Shown here in pieces: positions 16,711-26,177 of a stretch of 34,718 nt of DNA; the first letter of the stretch is position 1, and every line of letters begins with the position of its first letter. The notes under the pieces are model-generated. The model saw only the letters and a list, made by a program, of their open reading frames with translations, was not told the origin of the DNA and did no database searches. The translations under genes and the position numbers were made by a program. Source of the stretch: Patescibacteria group bacterium (lineage in GTDB: Bacteria > Patescibacteriota > Minisyncoccia > Minisyncoccales > CG1-02-41-26); assembly GCA_023474835.1 (NCBI GenBank), contig JAMCXQ010000034.1:1-34718 (forward strand). Direction: 5' to 3'.

Positions 16711-18414
16711 ATGTCCGAAAAAAAACTTAGCGGGCGCGCTAAAGAACAACTTGTAATATTAAACAAGGATAGTGTTGGGCGTGAAACAGAAAGGAAAAAT
16801 AAGTTTTTTGAGCAAATAAAACAGAAAGTTGATATAGCCAAATCATTGTTGGATTTTGTCGAAGAACACAGAAACGACGATATACCCACGTTAAAAAGCG
16901 CTTGCGAGAAAAAAAAGAAAGAGACGGCTGAAATTTTCGCCGATAGTTTAGAAAAAAGGCAAAAGCAGGTTTTAAAGTTAGACAAGGCCTATATTGACGC
17001 AAATGAAAAAATGAAGGATGTTGAAAGAGAAATCCATTTACCGCGAGGGCAAAGTGAAAAAAGCGAATTTAGTCAAGAAAACAAAAAGAAGCTGAAACTT
17101 TTGGAGGAAAAGTTCCGAAAAATATCAGACCGAATGTTGACTATCCAGGGAAGGGTGGAGTTTTTCCTGCACAGCCATAGGGACGCTGATTTTGTTGTGA
17201 AAGCCAATTACTTTTTGGATGGTTTAATCATGAAAAAAAAAGAAGTCATTGAACACAAAGAAACTTTTTCTGCGGATCCGGTGTTTTTTTTCCGTGATGC
17301 CCTGGGTTATGATAATTATAAAGCTATCAGGTTAAAAGATAAAATCAGGGCGGATTTTTCGGGCTTTGATGCCAATATCATTTTACCCTCAAAGGATTTT
17401 GAAGCGGTTACCGGCGAGCCGCCGGATGTCGTCGCTCAACATATCGTTCATTCAGTTTTTAATTTGATTAAGGACACAGAGAACTTGGAGGATTATATCA
17501 AACATGAGGCAAAACATAGTTTGTTTGAGCTTTTTATAGATAATAAAGTGCCAAAACCGCAGAGGTTTTTAACTAACATCCAAAAACACATAAACGAGTT
17601 TGGAAACTTGGAGGAAACGGGGGCTGAAACTTCAAGAATGGAGAAACAGAAAAAGTCAATGCAAACATCAGTTGAGAATTATATTTTTGATGTTTTTGAA
17701 GAGTTAATTGTTGAGATGGATAGTATGGAAACAGGCCAAGTCGGCAGTTTTTTTTCCTATATGTCGGAAGTTTCAAAAGGGCTCTCGAGTTTTTTGAGTT
17801 TTCCTTTGAGTCCGGAGTTAAAGGAGATACTATCTGGTTTCTGTGATGTTTTGAAAAAACAATTCGCGGCTTTATTGAGCGAACTTTCTACCGCTTTTTT
17901 TGTCGGCGGCAAGACCGGCAAACTTGATGATGTAAAAATGGCGCTTGTTGTTTTGAGCCCGGAGGAAATCATAAGAAAAAGAAAGCTAACAAAATTCACC
18001 GAATATATTGTCGGTAAGCGGCAATATGATTTGCATAGCGGCATCGAAGGGCTTGTTGGCACTGATTTGTTGTTTAACGCGCAACAGCTGGACAATTCTT
18101 TGGCAGCCAAAACAATATGGGAGAATAAGCTTTGCGGTTTTTTTGAACCGTCAAATATAAAGAAAGCAGCCAGCATTTTGCAGACAAACCAAAATAGTCT
18201 GCGTCTTGAAAATAAAGAAAGGCAGATGATGGTTATCATGTTGCACAGATTGAGCAAAGAGCGTTTGCATAAAATCATAAAAAACATAGATAATTTTCCT
18301 GATTTTCACCAGGATATTCAAATTATCGCCGAGAAACTTGATTTGGACATTTTGCTTGATTTTGTGGATAACGTTATCCGGCCGAAATTTGAGCCTGGAG
18401 TTTCAGAAAAATAA
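16711..18414 (+). CDS. Hypothetical coiled-coil protein with an HExxH motif
   Basis: 568 aa from ATG 16711; 'LEDYIKHEAKHSLFELFID'; lysine/glutamate-rich N-terminus. Confidence 0.65.
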   Translation: MSEKKLSGRAKEQLVILNKDSVGRETERKNKFFEQIKQKVDIAKSLLDFVEEHRNDDIPTLKSACEKKKKETAEIFADSLEKRQKQVLKLDKAYIDANEKMKDVEREIHLPRGQSEKSEFSQENKKKLKLLEEKFRKISDRMLTIQGRVEFFLHSHRDADFVVKANYFLDGLIMKKKEVIEHKETFSADPVFFFRDALGYDNYKAIRLKDKIRADFSGFDANIILPSKDFEAVTGEPPDVVAQHIVHSVFNLIKDTENLEDYIKHEAKHSLFELFIDNKVPKPQRFLTNIQKHINEFGNLEETGAETSRMEKQKKSMQTSVENYIFDVFEELIVEMDSMETGQVGSFFSYMSEVSKGLSSFLSFPLSPELKEILSGFCDVLKKQFAALLSELSTAFFVGGKTGKLDDVKMALVVLSPEEIIRKRKLTKFTEYIVGKRQYDLHSGIEGLVGTDLLFNAQQLDNSLAAKTIWENKLCGFFEPSNIKKAASILQTNQNSLRLENKERQMMVIMLHRLSKERLHKIIKNIDNFPDFHQDIQIIAEKLDLDILLDFVDNVIRPKFEPGVSEK

Positions 18415-18422
18415 AATTAACT

Positions 18423-19235
18423 ATGCTAATTGATACCCACAGCCATTTGAATTTCAGGGCGTTTGAACAAGACCGTGGCGAGGTGATTTCGCGTTGCTTG
18501 GAGCAGGGGATTTGGATTTTGAATGCCAGTTCAAACTACGAAACGTCAAAGCTGGCAGTTGAAATTGCCGAGAGATACGAAAAGGGAGTTTATGCTTCCG
18601 TCGGCCTCCATCCTTTGAACGCCACGGTGAATTTAAGCGAACACGCCGAAGACAGAATCGAGGAAAATTTTAATGCTGGAAAATACCGCGAGTTGGCCAA
18701 GTCAAAAAAAGTCGTGGCAATAGGGGAAATCGGTTTGGACTGTTGGTATGAGCCGAAAAGCAAAACAAAAGCCGAACAATACGGAAACAAACAAAAAGAA
18801 GCGATGTTGGCTCAAATGGATTTGGCTGGTGAAATAGATTTGCCGGTTATCTTCCATTGTCGAAAAGCGCATCAAAATCTCATAGAGATTTTGAAATCCG
18901 AAGCCAGAAATCCGAAACTTAAGGGAATGGTGCATTGTTTTACCGGAAACTGGCAACAAGCGCAGGAGTATCTGGCAATGGGTTTGTATTTGGGTTTCAA
19001 CGGGATTATTTACAAAATGGATTTATCTGAAGTAATAAAAAAAACGCCGCTGGACAGGATTTTGCTGGAAACCGACTGCCCGTTTTTAAGCCCGCCTTCA
19101 GTCTCCGACCGCAACGAGCCCGCTAATGTGAGATATATCGCCCGAACAATCGCTGAAATCAGGGGCGAACCGCTGGAAAAAATAGCGGACGCGACAACTA
19201 AAAATGCCAAAAAATTGTTCAATATAGCGTTATGA
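18423..19235 (+). CDS. TatD family metal-dependent hydrolase
   Basis: 'LIDTHSHLNF', 'AIGEIGLDCW', 'LLETDCPFLSP'. Confidence 0.95.
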   Translation: MLIDTHSHLNFRAFEQDRGEVISRCLEQGIWILNASSNYETSKLAVEIAERYEKGVYASVGLHPLNATVNLSEHAEDRIEENFNAGKYRELAKSKKVVAIGEIGLDCWYEPKSKTKAEQYGNKQKEAMLAQMDLAGEIDLPVIFHCRKAHQNLIEILKSEARNPKLKGMVHCFTGNWQQAQEYLAMGLYLGFNGIIYKMDLSEVIKKTPLDRILLETDCPFLSPPSVSDRNEPANVRYIARTIAEIRGEPLEKIADATTKNAKKLFNIAL

Positions 19236-20302
19236 AAATCATTTTACTTATTATCGCTTTAATGGCCGTGGTTTTTGTTATCGGCTTTTTGATGTTGAGC
19301 AACAACGGCGTTTTTGTTGTCCAGCGCCAGAGTTTGCTGGCTCAGATACAAAGCGAAAAAAATGACTTGCCGTTGCCGGCAACCGATGTTGACGCGGCCA
19401 ACCCGGAAGTTTCTTTGATTTTCGTTGGCGATATAATGCTCTCGCGGGGCGTGGCGCAAAAAATCAAGGAAAAAAACAGCTATGACTACCCTTTTTTGCA
19501 GGCGGGCGATTATCTGGGAACGGGGGACATTGTTTTTGGCAATTTGGAAACAACGGTTTTTGACGGCAGAAAAATCGGGACGGGCGAAATGGTTTTCAGG
19601 GCAGATGTTCCGGCGGTCAGCGCCATAAAAAGAGCGGGTTTTACGGTTTTGTCTTTGGCAAACAACCACACAATGAACTTCGGCGGTAAGGGTTTGCAAA
19701 AAACAATGCAAAATTTAGAAAATGTCGGCTTGCAATACGCGGGAGCGGGCAATAACATTGACGAAGCATACCAGCCGGTCATTATGGAAAAAAACGGGCT
19801 GAAATTCGCTTTTTTGGCTTTTACCGATACTGATGTTATTCCAAATTCCTATGGCGCCACAGCCGGCAAACCGGGCGTGGCTTTTATGGATAAAACTTTA
19901 ATGGAAAGGGCGGTTGAACAGGCCAAAACACGGGCCGATTTCGTCATTGTTTACATACACTCGGGCAATGAATACCAAAAAAACCCCAGCCAGCGCCAAA
20001 CTGATTTTGCCCGCGCCGCCATTGACGAAGGCGCTCACTTGGTTGTCGGCTCGCACCCGCACATTGTCCAGCCAGCGGAAACATACAAAGGCAAATACAT
20101 TTTTTATTCTTTGGGAAATTTTGTTTTTGACCAGCGCTCTCAAAATACCAAAGAAGGTGTTATAATCAAAACAGTGTTTGACAGAAACGGTTTGGTTAAT
20201 ATCGAGCCGCAGGCGGTTTTAATCAGGGATTTTTCCCAGCCGGCGATTTTGCAGGGGGAAACGGCTGACAAAATCATTTTACGGCTTGGTTTGGCAAACT
20301 GA
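19232..20302 (+). CDS. CapA family (poly-gamma-glutamate synthesis-type) metallophosphatase-fold protein
   Basis: 'LIFVGDIMLSRGV', 'LSLANNHTMNFG', 'GSHPHIVQPAETYKGKYIFYSLGNFVFDQ'. Confidence 0.93.
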   Translation: MKIILLIIALMAVVFVIGFLMLSNNGVFVVQRQSLLAQIQSEKNDLPLPATDVDAANPEVSLIFVGDIMLSRGVAQKIKEKNSYDYPFLQAGDYLGTGDIVFGNLETTVFDGRKIGTGEMVFRADVPAVSAIKRAGFTVLSLANNHTMNFGGKGLQKTMQNLENVGLQYAGAGNNIDEAYQPVIMEKNGLKFAFLAFTDTDVIPNSYGATAGKPGVAFMDKTLMERAVEQAKTRADFVIVYIHSGNEYQKNPSQRQTDFARAAIDEGAHLVVGSHPHIVQPAETYKGKYIFYSLGNFVFDQRSQNTKEGVIIKTVFDRNGLVNIEPQAVLIRDFSQPAILQGETADKIILRLGLAN

Positions 20303-20310
20303 ATAAATCT

Positions 20311-21099
20311 ATGAACGAAAAATTTGCTCCTAAAATCACGGAAACAGAAAAAGAAAAAATAAAACAGGAATTGAAAAAAATCCTTGCGGGCGGCGAAAAA
20401 GAAAACAAGATGCCCGACGCGGTTTTTATTTTGAGCGGCGGCATAAAAGAAACTGTTGAGCCGGAAAACAAATACGATTTTTTGAACCAACGCCGTTTCC
20501 GCTCAAATTCTTATCTTGACGAAGACCCGCACGGCGCGATTACCGGAGCTGAAGCCAGGGTAGTGGCCGCGGCAGAGCTCGGCAAGTTTTTCCCTGAAAT
20601 GGTTTTTGTTGCAACGAGCCATGGCAGGCAGGATGAGCCGGCGCACGCGGCCGTGCAAAAAGCTGAACTGATACGATTGGGCATAGAGGGAAAAAGAATT
20701 TTTTCTGAGGAAAAATCGGTTAATACCATTACGGAATTTGTTGAAATGATAAAAATGGCTTTTGAAAATAACTGGCAAGATTTGGCCGTCATTACCAGCG
20801 GTTATCACGTAAAAAGATGCCAAATGCTGTGGGATAAGCTGGACGGTTTAATCGCGAACAGCAATGCCGGCGATGATTACAAAAATGAATTTCAGCGAAA
20901 TTTGGCAAAATTTCAGGAAAAAGGCGGCAATATCCGTTTTGTCGGCGCCGAGGACGTGCTGATGGCCGTAAATAATGATTACAGGGTTTTAATTGAAGAA
21001 GCGTATCAAAGCGAAGGATACAAAAAAAGAGTTGGGCTTGAAGAAAAAGGCATAAAGGACCTGGAAGAAGGAAAATACAGATTTTATATGAAAGTTTAA
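20311..21099 (+). CDS. YdcF/ElyC-like DUF218 protein
   Basis: 'DAVFILSGGIKE', 'EKSVNTITEFVEMIK', 'LAVITSGYHVKRCQMLW'. Confidence 0.8.
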   Translation: MNEKFAPKITETEKEKIKQELKKILAGGEKENKMPDAVFILSGGIKETVEPENKYDFLNQRRFRSNSYLDEDPHGAITGAEARVVAAAELGKFFPEMVFVATSHGRQDEPAHAAVQKAELIRLGIEGKRIFSEEKSVNTITEFVEMIKMAFENNWQDLAVITSGYHVKRCQMLWDKLDGLIANSNAGDDYKNEFQRNLAKFQEKGGNIRFVGAEDVLMAVNNDYRVLIEEAYQSEGYKKRVGLEEKGIKDLEEGKYRFYMKV

Positions 21100-21100
21100 T

Positions 21101-21598
21101 ATGGAGCTTCAAAACAAAGAACTTCACCGGATTGTCATTACCGCCATTATTATAAAAGACGGCAAGTATTTGATTACGCAAAGAAACCGCAGCAAAAAGG
21201 CCTGGCCCGGCTTGTGGACAGTGCCGGGAGGGGGTATGGAGGTTGGCGATTACATAAACACGCCCAAAACCGCCGGGGATTGCTGGTATTTTGCAGTAGA
21301 AAAAACCCTCAAACGGGAAGTAATGGAGGAGGTGGGATTGGAGATTGGCAAAGTCAGGTATCTTTTGGATTTGGCGTTTATCCGGCCCGACGGCGTGCCG
21401 GTTATAACTCTGAGTTTTTATTGCAATTGGCAAACAGGAGATGTGCGGCTTAACGAAGAAAACATTGATTATAAATGGGTTAGTTTTGAGGAAGCCAAAA
21501 AATACGAGCTTATCCCCGGCATTTTGGGCGAACTGGAAATGGTGGATAAAATCATAAAAGGTCGTAACCCCGATGAAATAGAATATCGGGCTATTTAA
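21101..21598 (+). CDS. NUDIX hydrolase
   Basis: 'WTVPGGGMEVGD' plus 'LKREVMEEVGLEIG'. Confidence 0.9.
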   Translation: MELQNKELHRIVITAIIIKDGKYLITQRNRSKKAWPGLWTVPGGGMEVGDYINTPKTAGDCWYFAVEKTLKREVMEEVGLEIGKVRYLLDLAFIRPDGVPVITLSFYCNWQTGDVRLNEENIDYKWVSFEEAKKYELIPGILGELEMVDKIIKGRNPDEIEYRAI

Positions 21599-21611
21599 TT
21601 TTGGGTTAATT

Positions 21612-22232
21612 ATGCTTAAGAAAGACACAATTTTTTTGATTATAGTTATAGTGGTTGGCTTGGGCGCTATAGCCGCTGGCGCCTGGCAATGTTTTATAGC
21701 GCCATATCTTGATGAAGTAAGGGTGGTAAAAATGAATTATGCGGAACAGACATATAAAGTGGCTGTTCTTGAAAGCGAACGAGCCGCCCTGGAACAACAA
21801 TTAGACAAATTAGAGACGCTTTTACTCAAAAATAATACCAATCCCACGTCATCTAAAGTCGCTAACAATAATAGTGATATTGTCAAACGTTCTCTGCGGG
21901 TGATTTCACCCAATGGCGGGGAAACGTTGTGCATCGGCGAAAAAATCACTATTAAAATTGACATTCGCAATGTTGAAGTAATGTCGCTCGTTTTGGTGGG
22001 TTATAATTCGTCCGGGGAAAGCTATAATTATATCGGCGATTTTTCCGGCTTAAATGAAAGCGGCAAATATGGTGAATGGGCGCTTGACTGGCAGACTGGC
22101 GATTTTGAAAACCAATACAGCGACTTAAATGATAATATTGGCTATAAGTTGAAAGTTGAAAGTGCTGACGGCGGTGTTCACATAGAGGATTTAAGCGATA
22201 AGATTTTTCATATCATTAGCTGCCAGGGTTAA
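21612..22232 (+). CDS. Membrane-anchored protein with Kre9/KNH-like Ig domain
   Basis: N-terminal TM, coiled coil, then 'LRVISPNGGETLCIGEKITIKIDI'. Confidence 0.65.
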   Translation: MLKKDTIFLIIVIVVGLGAIAAGAWQCFIAPYLDEVRVVKMNYAEQTYKVAVLESERAALEQQLDKLETLLLKNNTNPTSSKVANNNSDIVKRSLRVISPNGGETLCIGEKITIKIDIRNVEVMSLVLVGYNSSGESYNYIGDFSGLNESGKYGEWALDWQTGDFENQYSDLNDNIGYKLKVESADGGVHIEDLSDKIFHIISCQG

Positions 22233-22278
22233 TTTTGTTGAGGTGAGCTTGCCGCCAAGGTTGTATTTGAATTATTCT

Positions 22279-24069
22279 ATGGATAATCAGGTTCAGCAAA
22301 TCAAAGAGCGGATTGACATTGTGGAGTTGGTTTCCAGCTACTTAAAGCTGGAAAAAACCGGCATTAACTGGCGGGCAAAATGCCCGTTTCATCAGGAAAA
22401 AGGCCCGTCGTTTTTCGTTTCGCCAACCCGCCAAAGCTTTAAGTGCTTTGGCTGCGGGGTCGGGGGCGATGCGTTTGAGTTTGTCATGAAAATCGAAGGC
22501 ATTGAATTCGGCGACGCTTTGCGGACATTGGCGAAAAGGGCCGGCGTGGAATTGAAACAATTCCACGCGCATCCCGAACTGGCAACCAAAAGAGCGCGGC
22601 TAACGGAGATTTGCGAACTTGCCTGCCGTTTTTACGAAAAGCAGCTGGCCGCTTCCCAGGCAGGCAGGCAGGCAGGGGATTATCTACAAAAAAGGGGATT
22701 GACAGGTGAAACGATAAAAAAGTGGCGCCTGGGGTATTCGCCCGACGAATGGAGGGGCTTATCCGATTTTTTGGTGAGCCGCAACTACGCGAGAGACGAA
22801 ATAGTGGAAGCGGGTCTGGCAGTTAAATCCGAAAAATCGGATACTCCTTACGACCGGTTCAGGGGCAGAATAATGTTTCCGGTTTTTGACTTGCAGGGCC
22901 AGGTGGCCGGGTTCGGGGGCAGAATCACCGAAGAACAGAAACAACTGGCCGGCGCTGAGGCGGGCGCGAAATACCTGAACACCGCCAACACCGAGCTTTA
23001 CGACAAAAGCCGGGTTTTATACGGCCTGAATTTCGCCAAAACCGAAATCCGTAAAAAAGACGCCTGCATTTTAACCGAAGGCTACATGGACGTGATTTTG
23101 TCGCACCAGGCCGGTTTTGAAAACACGGTGGCCGCCAGCGGCACTGCCCTGAGCCCTTACCAGCTGCAGATTATCAAAAGATACACGGAAAACCTGCTGG
23201 TTGCTTTTGATATGGATTTGGCGGGCGGTTTGGCGACCCAAAGAGGCATTGATTTGGCGCAAAAACAGGGTTTTGAAATCAAAGTGATTTTAATGACCCT
23301 TGAAAAAGACCCAGCCGACATCATTCAGCAAAATCCAGGCGACTGGGAAAAAGCAGTCAGCAACGCCCAGGAAATTATGAGCTTTTATTTCTCAACAGCC
23401 CAAACAAGATATGACGCTGTAACCCCCAAGGGCAAAAAAGAAATCGCCGATTTTTTATTGCCGCAAATCAAGAAAATTTCAAACAGCATTTTGCAAAATC
23501 ACTGGGTAAGAAAACTGGCAGACATTATCGAGGTTTCCGAACAAGCGGTTTTTGAAGAATTGAAAAAAACGAATTTATCCCGGGCCGAAGGGCAAAACGA
23601 TTCAAGCCGCAGCCAGCCCGCAGCCAATCCCGTTCCCAAGGCAAAGGAAAGGAAATTCCTTTTGCAGGAAAGGGTTTTGTCGCTGGTTTTGAAAAACCCG
23701 GCGCATTTGAATTTGCTCACTGACGACCGGCTGGATTGTTTTTCCGCGGAATTCAAAAACATTTTCGCTTTTTTCAAAACCAGGCAAGTCCAAACGGCGC
23801 AGGACCTGTCGCAAATAACAAATGACCTGCAAAGCCAGGAGCAGGGTATTAGGCTTGTTTTGGAAAGCTGCCTTTTTTTGTCCGAGCTTTACGAAACCGA
23901 AGACAGCGAAGCGGAAATGCAAACCTGCCTTTCCGTTTTGGCCGGCCTGCGAAAACAAAGGGCGCTCGCTGACCTGGCTTTGGCCATTAAGCAGGCGGAG
24001 CTGTCGGGGGACGAGGCAAAATCAGCCGCTTTAATGCAGGAGTTCAACCAATTAGCAAAAATTAAATAG
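22279..24069 (+). CDS. dnaG: DNA primase
   Basis: 'CPFHQEKGPSFFVSPTRQSFKCFGCGVGGDAFEFVMKIEG' CHC2 zinc finger; 'EGYMDVILSHQAGFENTVAASGTAL' Toprim. Confidence 0.96.
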   Translation: MDNQVQQIKERIDIVELVSSYLKLEKTGINWRAKCPFHQEKGPSFFVSPTRQSFKCFGCGVGGDAFEFVMKIEGIEFGDALRTLAKRAGVELKQFHAHPELATKRARLTEICELACRFYEKQLAASQAGRQAGDYLQKRGLTGETIKKWRLGYSPDEWRGLSDFLVSRNYARDEIVEAGLAVKSEKSDTPYDRFRGRIMFPVFDLQGQVAGFGGRITEEQKQLAGAEAGAKYLNTANTELYDKSRVLYGLNFAKTEIRKKDACILTEGYMDVILSHQAGFENTVAASGTALSPYQLQIIKRYTENLLVAFDMDLAGGLATQRGIDLAQKQGFEIKVILMTLEKDPADIIQQNPGDWEKAVSNAQEIMSFYFSTAQTRYDAVTPKGKKEIADFLLPQIKKISNSILQNHWVRKLADIIEVSEQAVFEELKKTNLSRAEGQNDSSRSQPAANPVPKAKERKFLLQERVLSLVLKNPAHLNLLTDDRLDCFSAEFKNIFAFFKTRQVQTAQDLSQITNDLQSQEQGIRLVLESCLFLSELYETEDSEAEMQTCLSVLAGLRKQRALADLALAIKQAELSGDEAKSAALMQEFNQLAKIK

Positions 24070-24078
24070 AAAATAACA

Positions 24079-25260
24079 ATGAAAAGACAAAAACCAAAAC
24101 TAAAACAAAAAAAGAATTATCGCAAAAAGCCGGCAACAAAAACGGAAAAAGTCCGTTCGCGCCGGCCCGTAAAATCCGCCAAAAAACAGGGAAAAACCAA
24201 AAAGATGAATTTATTTTCCGAACAGGCCGTAAAGCCGGTCATTGACAAGGCGAGAAGCAGGGGATTTATCACCACCAACGAAATTCTAAGAGCTTTTCCG
24301 GCCCTGGAAAAGGACGTTTCAGGACTGGAGCAATTTATTGACGGTTTGCAGGCCCAGGGCGTTGACATTATTGAAAGAAGCGGTTTTTTGGAAACTCAAG
24401 CCCCAAAGAAAGACAAAAACGCCATGCAAAACAAAATCGACTCCGTGCAGATGTATCTGAAAGAAATCGGCAGTATGAGCATGATTACCGCCAAAGAAGA
24501 AAAGGAGCTGGCAAAACGCATTGAGCTTGGCGATCTTGAAGCGAAAAAAAAGCTGGCGCAGGCGAACTTGCGCCTGGTGGTTTCCATTGCCAAAAAATAC
24601 GTGGGCCGGAGCCCGAATTTGAGCCTGCTTGATTTGATTCAGGAGGGAAACCTGGGGCTTTTCCGGGCGGTTGAGAAATTCAACTGGCAAAAGGGCTATA
24701 AATTTTCAACTTACGCCACCTGGTGGATACGCCAGGCCATAACCAGGGCTTTGGCCGACCAGTCCCGCACCATCAGAATACCCGTGCATATGGTGGAAAC
24801 GCTGAGCAAATACGAAAAAGTGAAAAAGCGGCTTTTACAAACGTTGGGCAGGCCCCCTTTGGCCGAGGAGGTGGCCGCGGAAATGGGCCTGGAAGTTGAC
24901 AAAGTGCATCAGCTGCGCAAAATCAAGCAAAAATCCGTTTCTTTGGAAACGCCGGTGGGCGACGACGAAAAAGACAGCACTTTGGCGGAATTCATCCAGG
25001 ATGAAAAAACCCCTTTGCCTTCGGTTGAGGCGGCGCGCAATTTGCTGAAAGAACGGCTTGATGAAGTATCAATTGAATTAACCCCCCGGGAAAGAAAAAT
25101 TTTGGCAATGAGATTCGGCCTGGAAGACGATGTTACGCGCACTTTGGAAGAGGTAGGGGAGGAGTTTGGCGTCACGCGAGAGCGCATCCGGCAAATCCAG
25201 GCAAAGGCTCTTGAAAAAATCCGCCGTTTGCAGGGCGTGAAAAAGCTAAGGGATTATTAA
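24079..25260 (+). CDS. rpoD: RNA polymerase sigma-70 factor RpoD
   Basis: '[32 protein letters not shown]' and '[28 protein letters not shown]'. Confidence 0.97.
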   Translation: MKRQKPKLKQKKNYRKKPATKTEKVRSRRPVKSAKKQGKTKKMNLFSEQAVKPVIDKARSRGFITTNEILRAFPALEKDVSGLEQFIDGLQAQGVDIIERSGFLETQAPKKDKNAMQNKIDSVQMYLKEIGSMSMITAKEEKELAKRIELGDLEAKKKLAQANLRLVVSIAKKYVGRSPNLSLLDLIQEGNLGLFRAVEKFNWQKGYKFSTYATWWIRQAITRALADQSRTIRIPVHMVETLSKYEKVKKRLLQTLGRPPLAEEVAAEMGLEVDKVHQLRKIKQKSVSLETPVGDDEKDSTLAEFIQDEKTPLPSVEAARNLLKERLDEVSIELTPRERKILAMRFGLEDDVTRTLEEVGEEFGVTRERIRQIQAKALEKIRRLQGVKKLRDY

Positions 25261-25263
25261 AAT

Positions 25264-26160
25264 ATGACGAATTTGGAAAAACCCGGCGGCAATAAAGAAA
25301 CGGAATTTGATTTGTCAGGTACGTTTGACCGGAATGTGTTTGACTTTTTGCCCAAACATATACAAAATGATTTGCGGTTTATTCTTGAAAGATCGCTGGC
25401 CGTTGATAAGGCCACAATAAAAGAACGGTTAATCGAATTTATAAATGGCTATGAGGGCTTTTGCGATTTACAGAAATCCTTGTCTTCCCCGCAGAATAAA
25501 ATTGAGGCCAATATAATTCTGGAGCCGGAAAATCCTATCGTGCGAGAACATCGCTTGCACGTTTCTGCTGTTTTGCTTAAACAAGTTTCGGGCGAGGCGC
25601 CCCAGTATGCTGGTTATATAAGTTTATTTTTCCATTGCGACGGCAAGAAAAACGAGATTTATATTTTAAGCCGTGAGTTGAAAGAGCAAGGAATGGGTTT
25701 TGGTTTGGATTTAGAATGTCAAATTGAAGATTTCTGCCGTAGGGCAGGCATTTGGAATATTAGAAACAGGCCTACTACTGCGCCGTACGGATATGTGGGC
25801 GGTTATGTTTGGGCGAAATATGGCTACGAGTTTGACGATTCTTCGGATGTTGCGAATGTAAGGGATGATATAAAGCGTTTTGCAAAAGAACAAAACATTA
25901 TCATCAAAGAAAGCGACTTAAATAGATGTAAAAGGCCCATAGATTTTGCTTCATTGAAAGGTAAAAACGAAAATGGCGATGAGCTGCCAGCGGGCAAACT
26001 GTCCCTTCTTGAGCATTCCCAATGGCACGGCCGGCGTGATTTGCAGTTTGACAGTCAGGGTACCAAGGACTTTGTGGCTTATTTGAAACAGCGCGGCCGC
26101 CGCGACCTGATAGAGAAATTTTACCCGATGTTTCTTGAAAAAATAAGCAAAAGAGCTTAA
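25264..26160 (+). CDS. Divergent GNAT-like protein, paralog A
   Basis: 'EQGMGFGLDLECQIEDFCRRAGIWNI...GGYVWAKYGYEFDD' resembles GNAT motif A and terminal strand. Confidence 0.5.
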   Translation: MTNLEKPGGNKETEFDLSGTFDRNVFDFLPKHIQNDLRFILERSLAVDKATIKERLIEFINGYEGFCDLQKSLSSPQNKIEANIILEPENPIVREHRLHVSAVLLKQVSGEAPQYAGYISLFFHCDGKKNEIYILSRELKEQGMGFGLDLECQIEDFCRRAGIWNIRNRPTTAPYGYVGGYVWAKYGYEFDDSSDVANVRDDIKRFAKEQNIIIKESDLNRCKRPIDFASLKGKNENGDELPAGKLSLLEHSQWHGRRDLQFDSQGTKDFVAYLKQRGRRDLIEKFYPMFLEKISKRA

Positions 26161-26177
26161 AACTGCGAACTTTTAAT

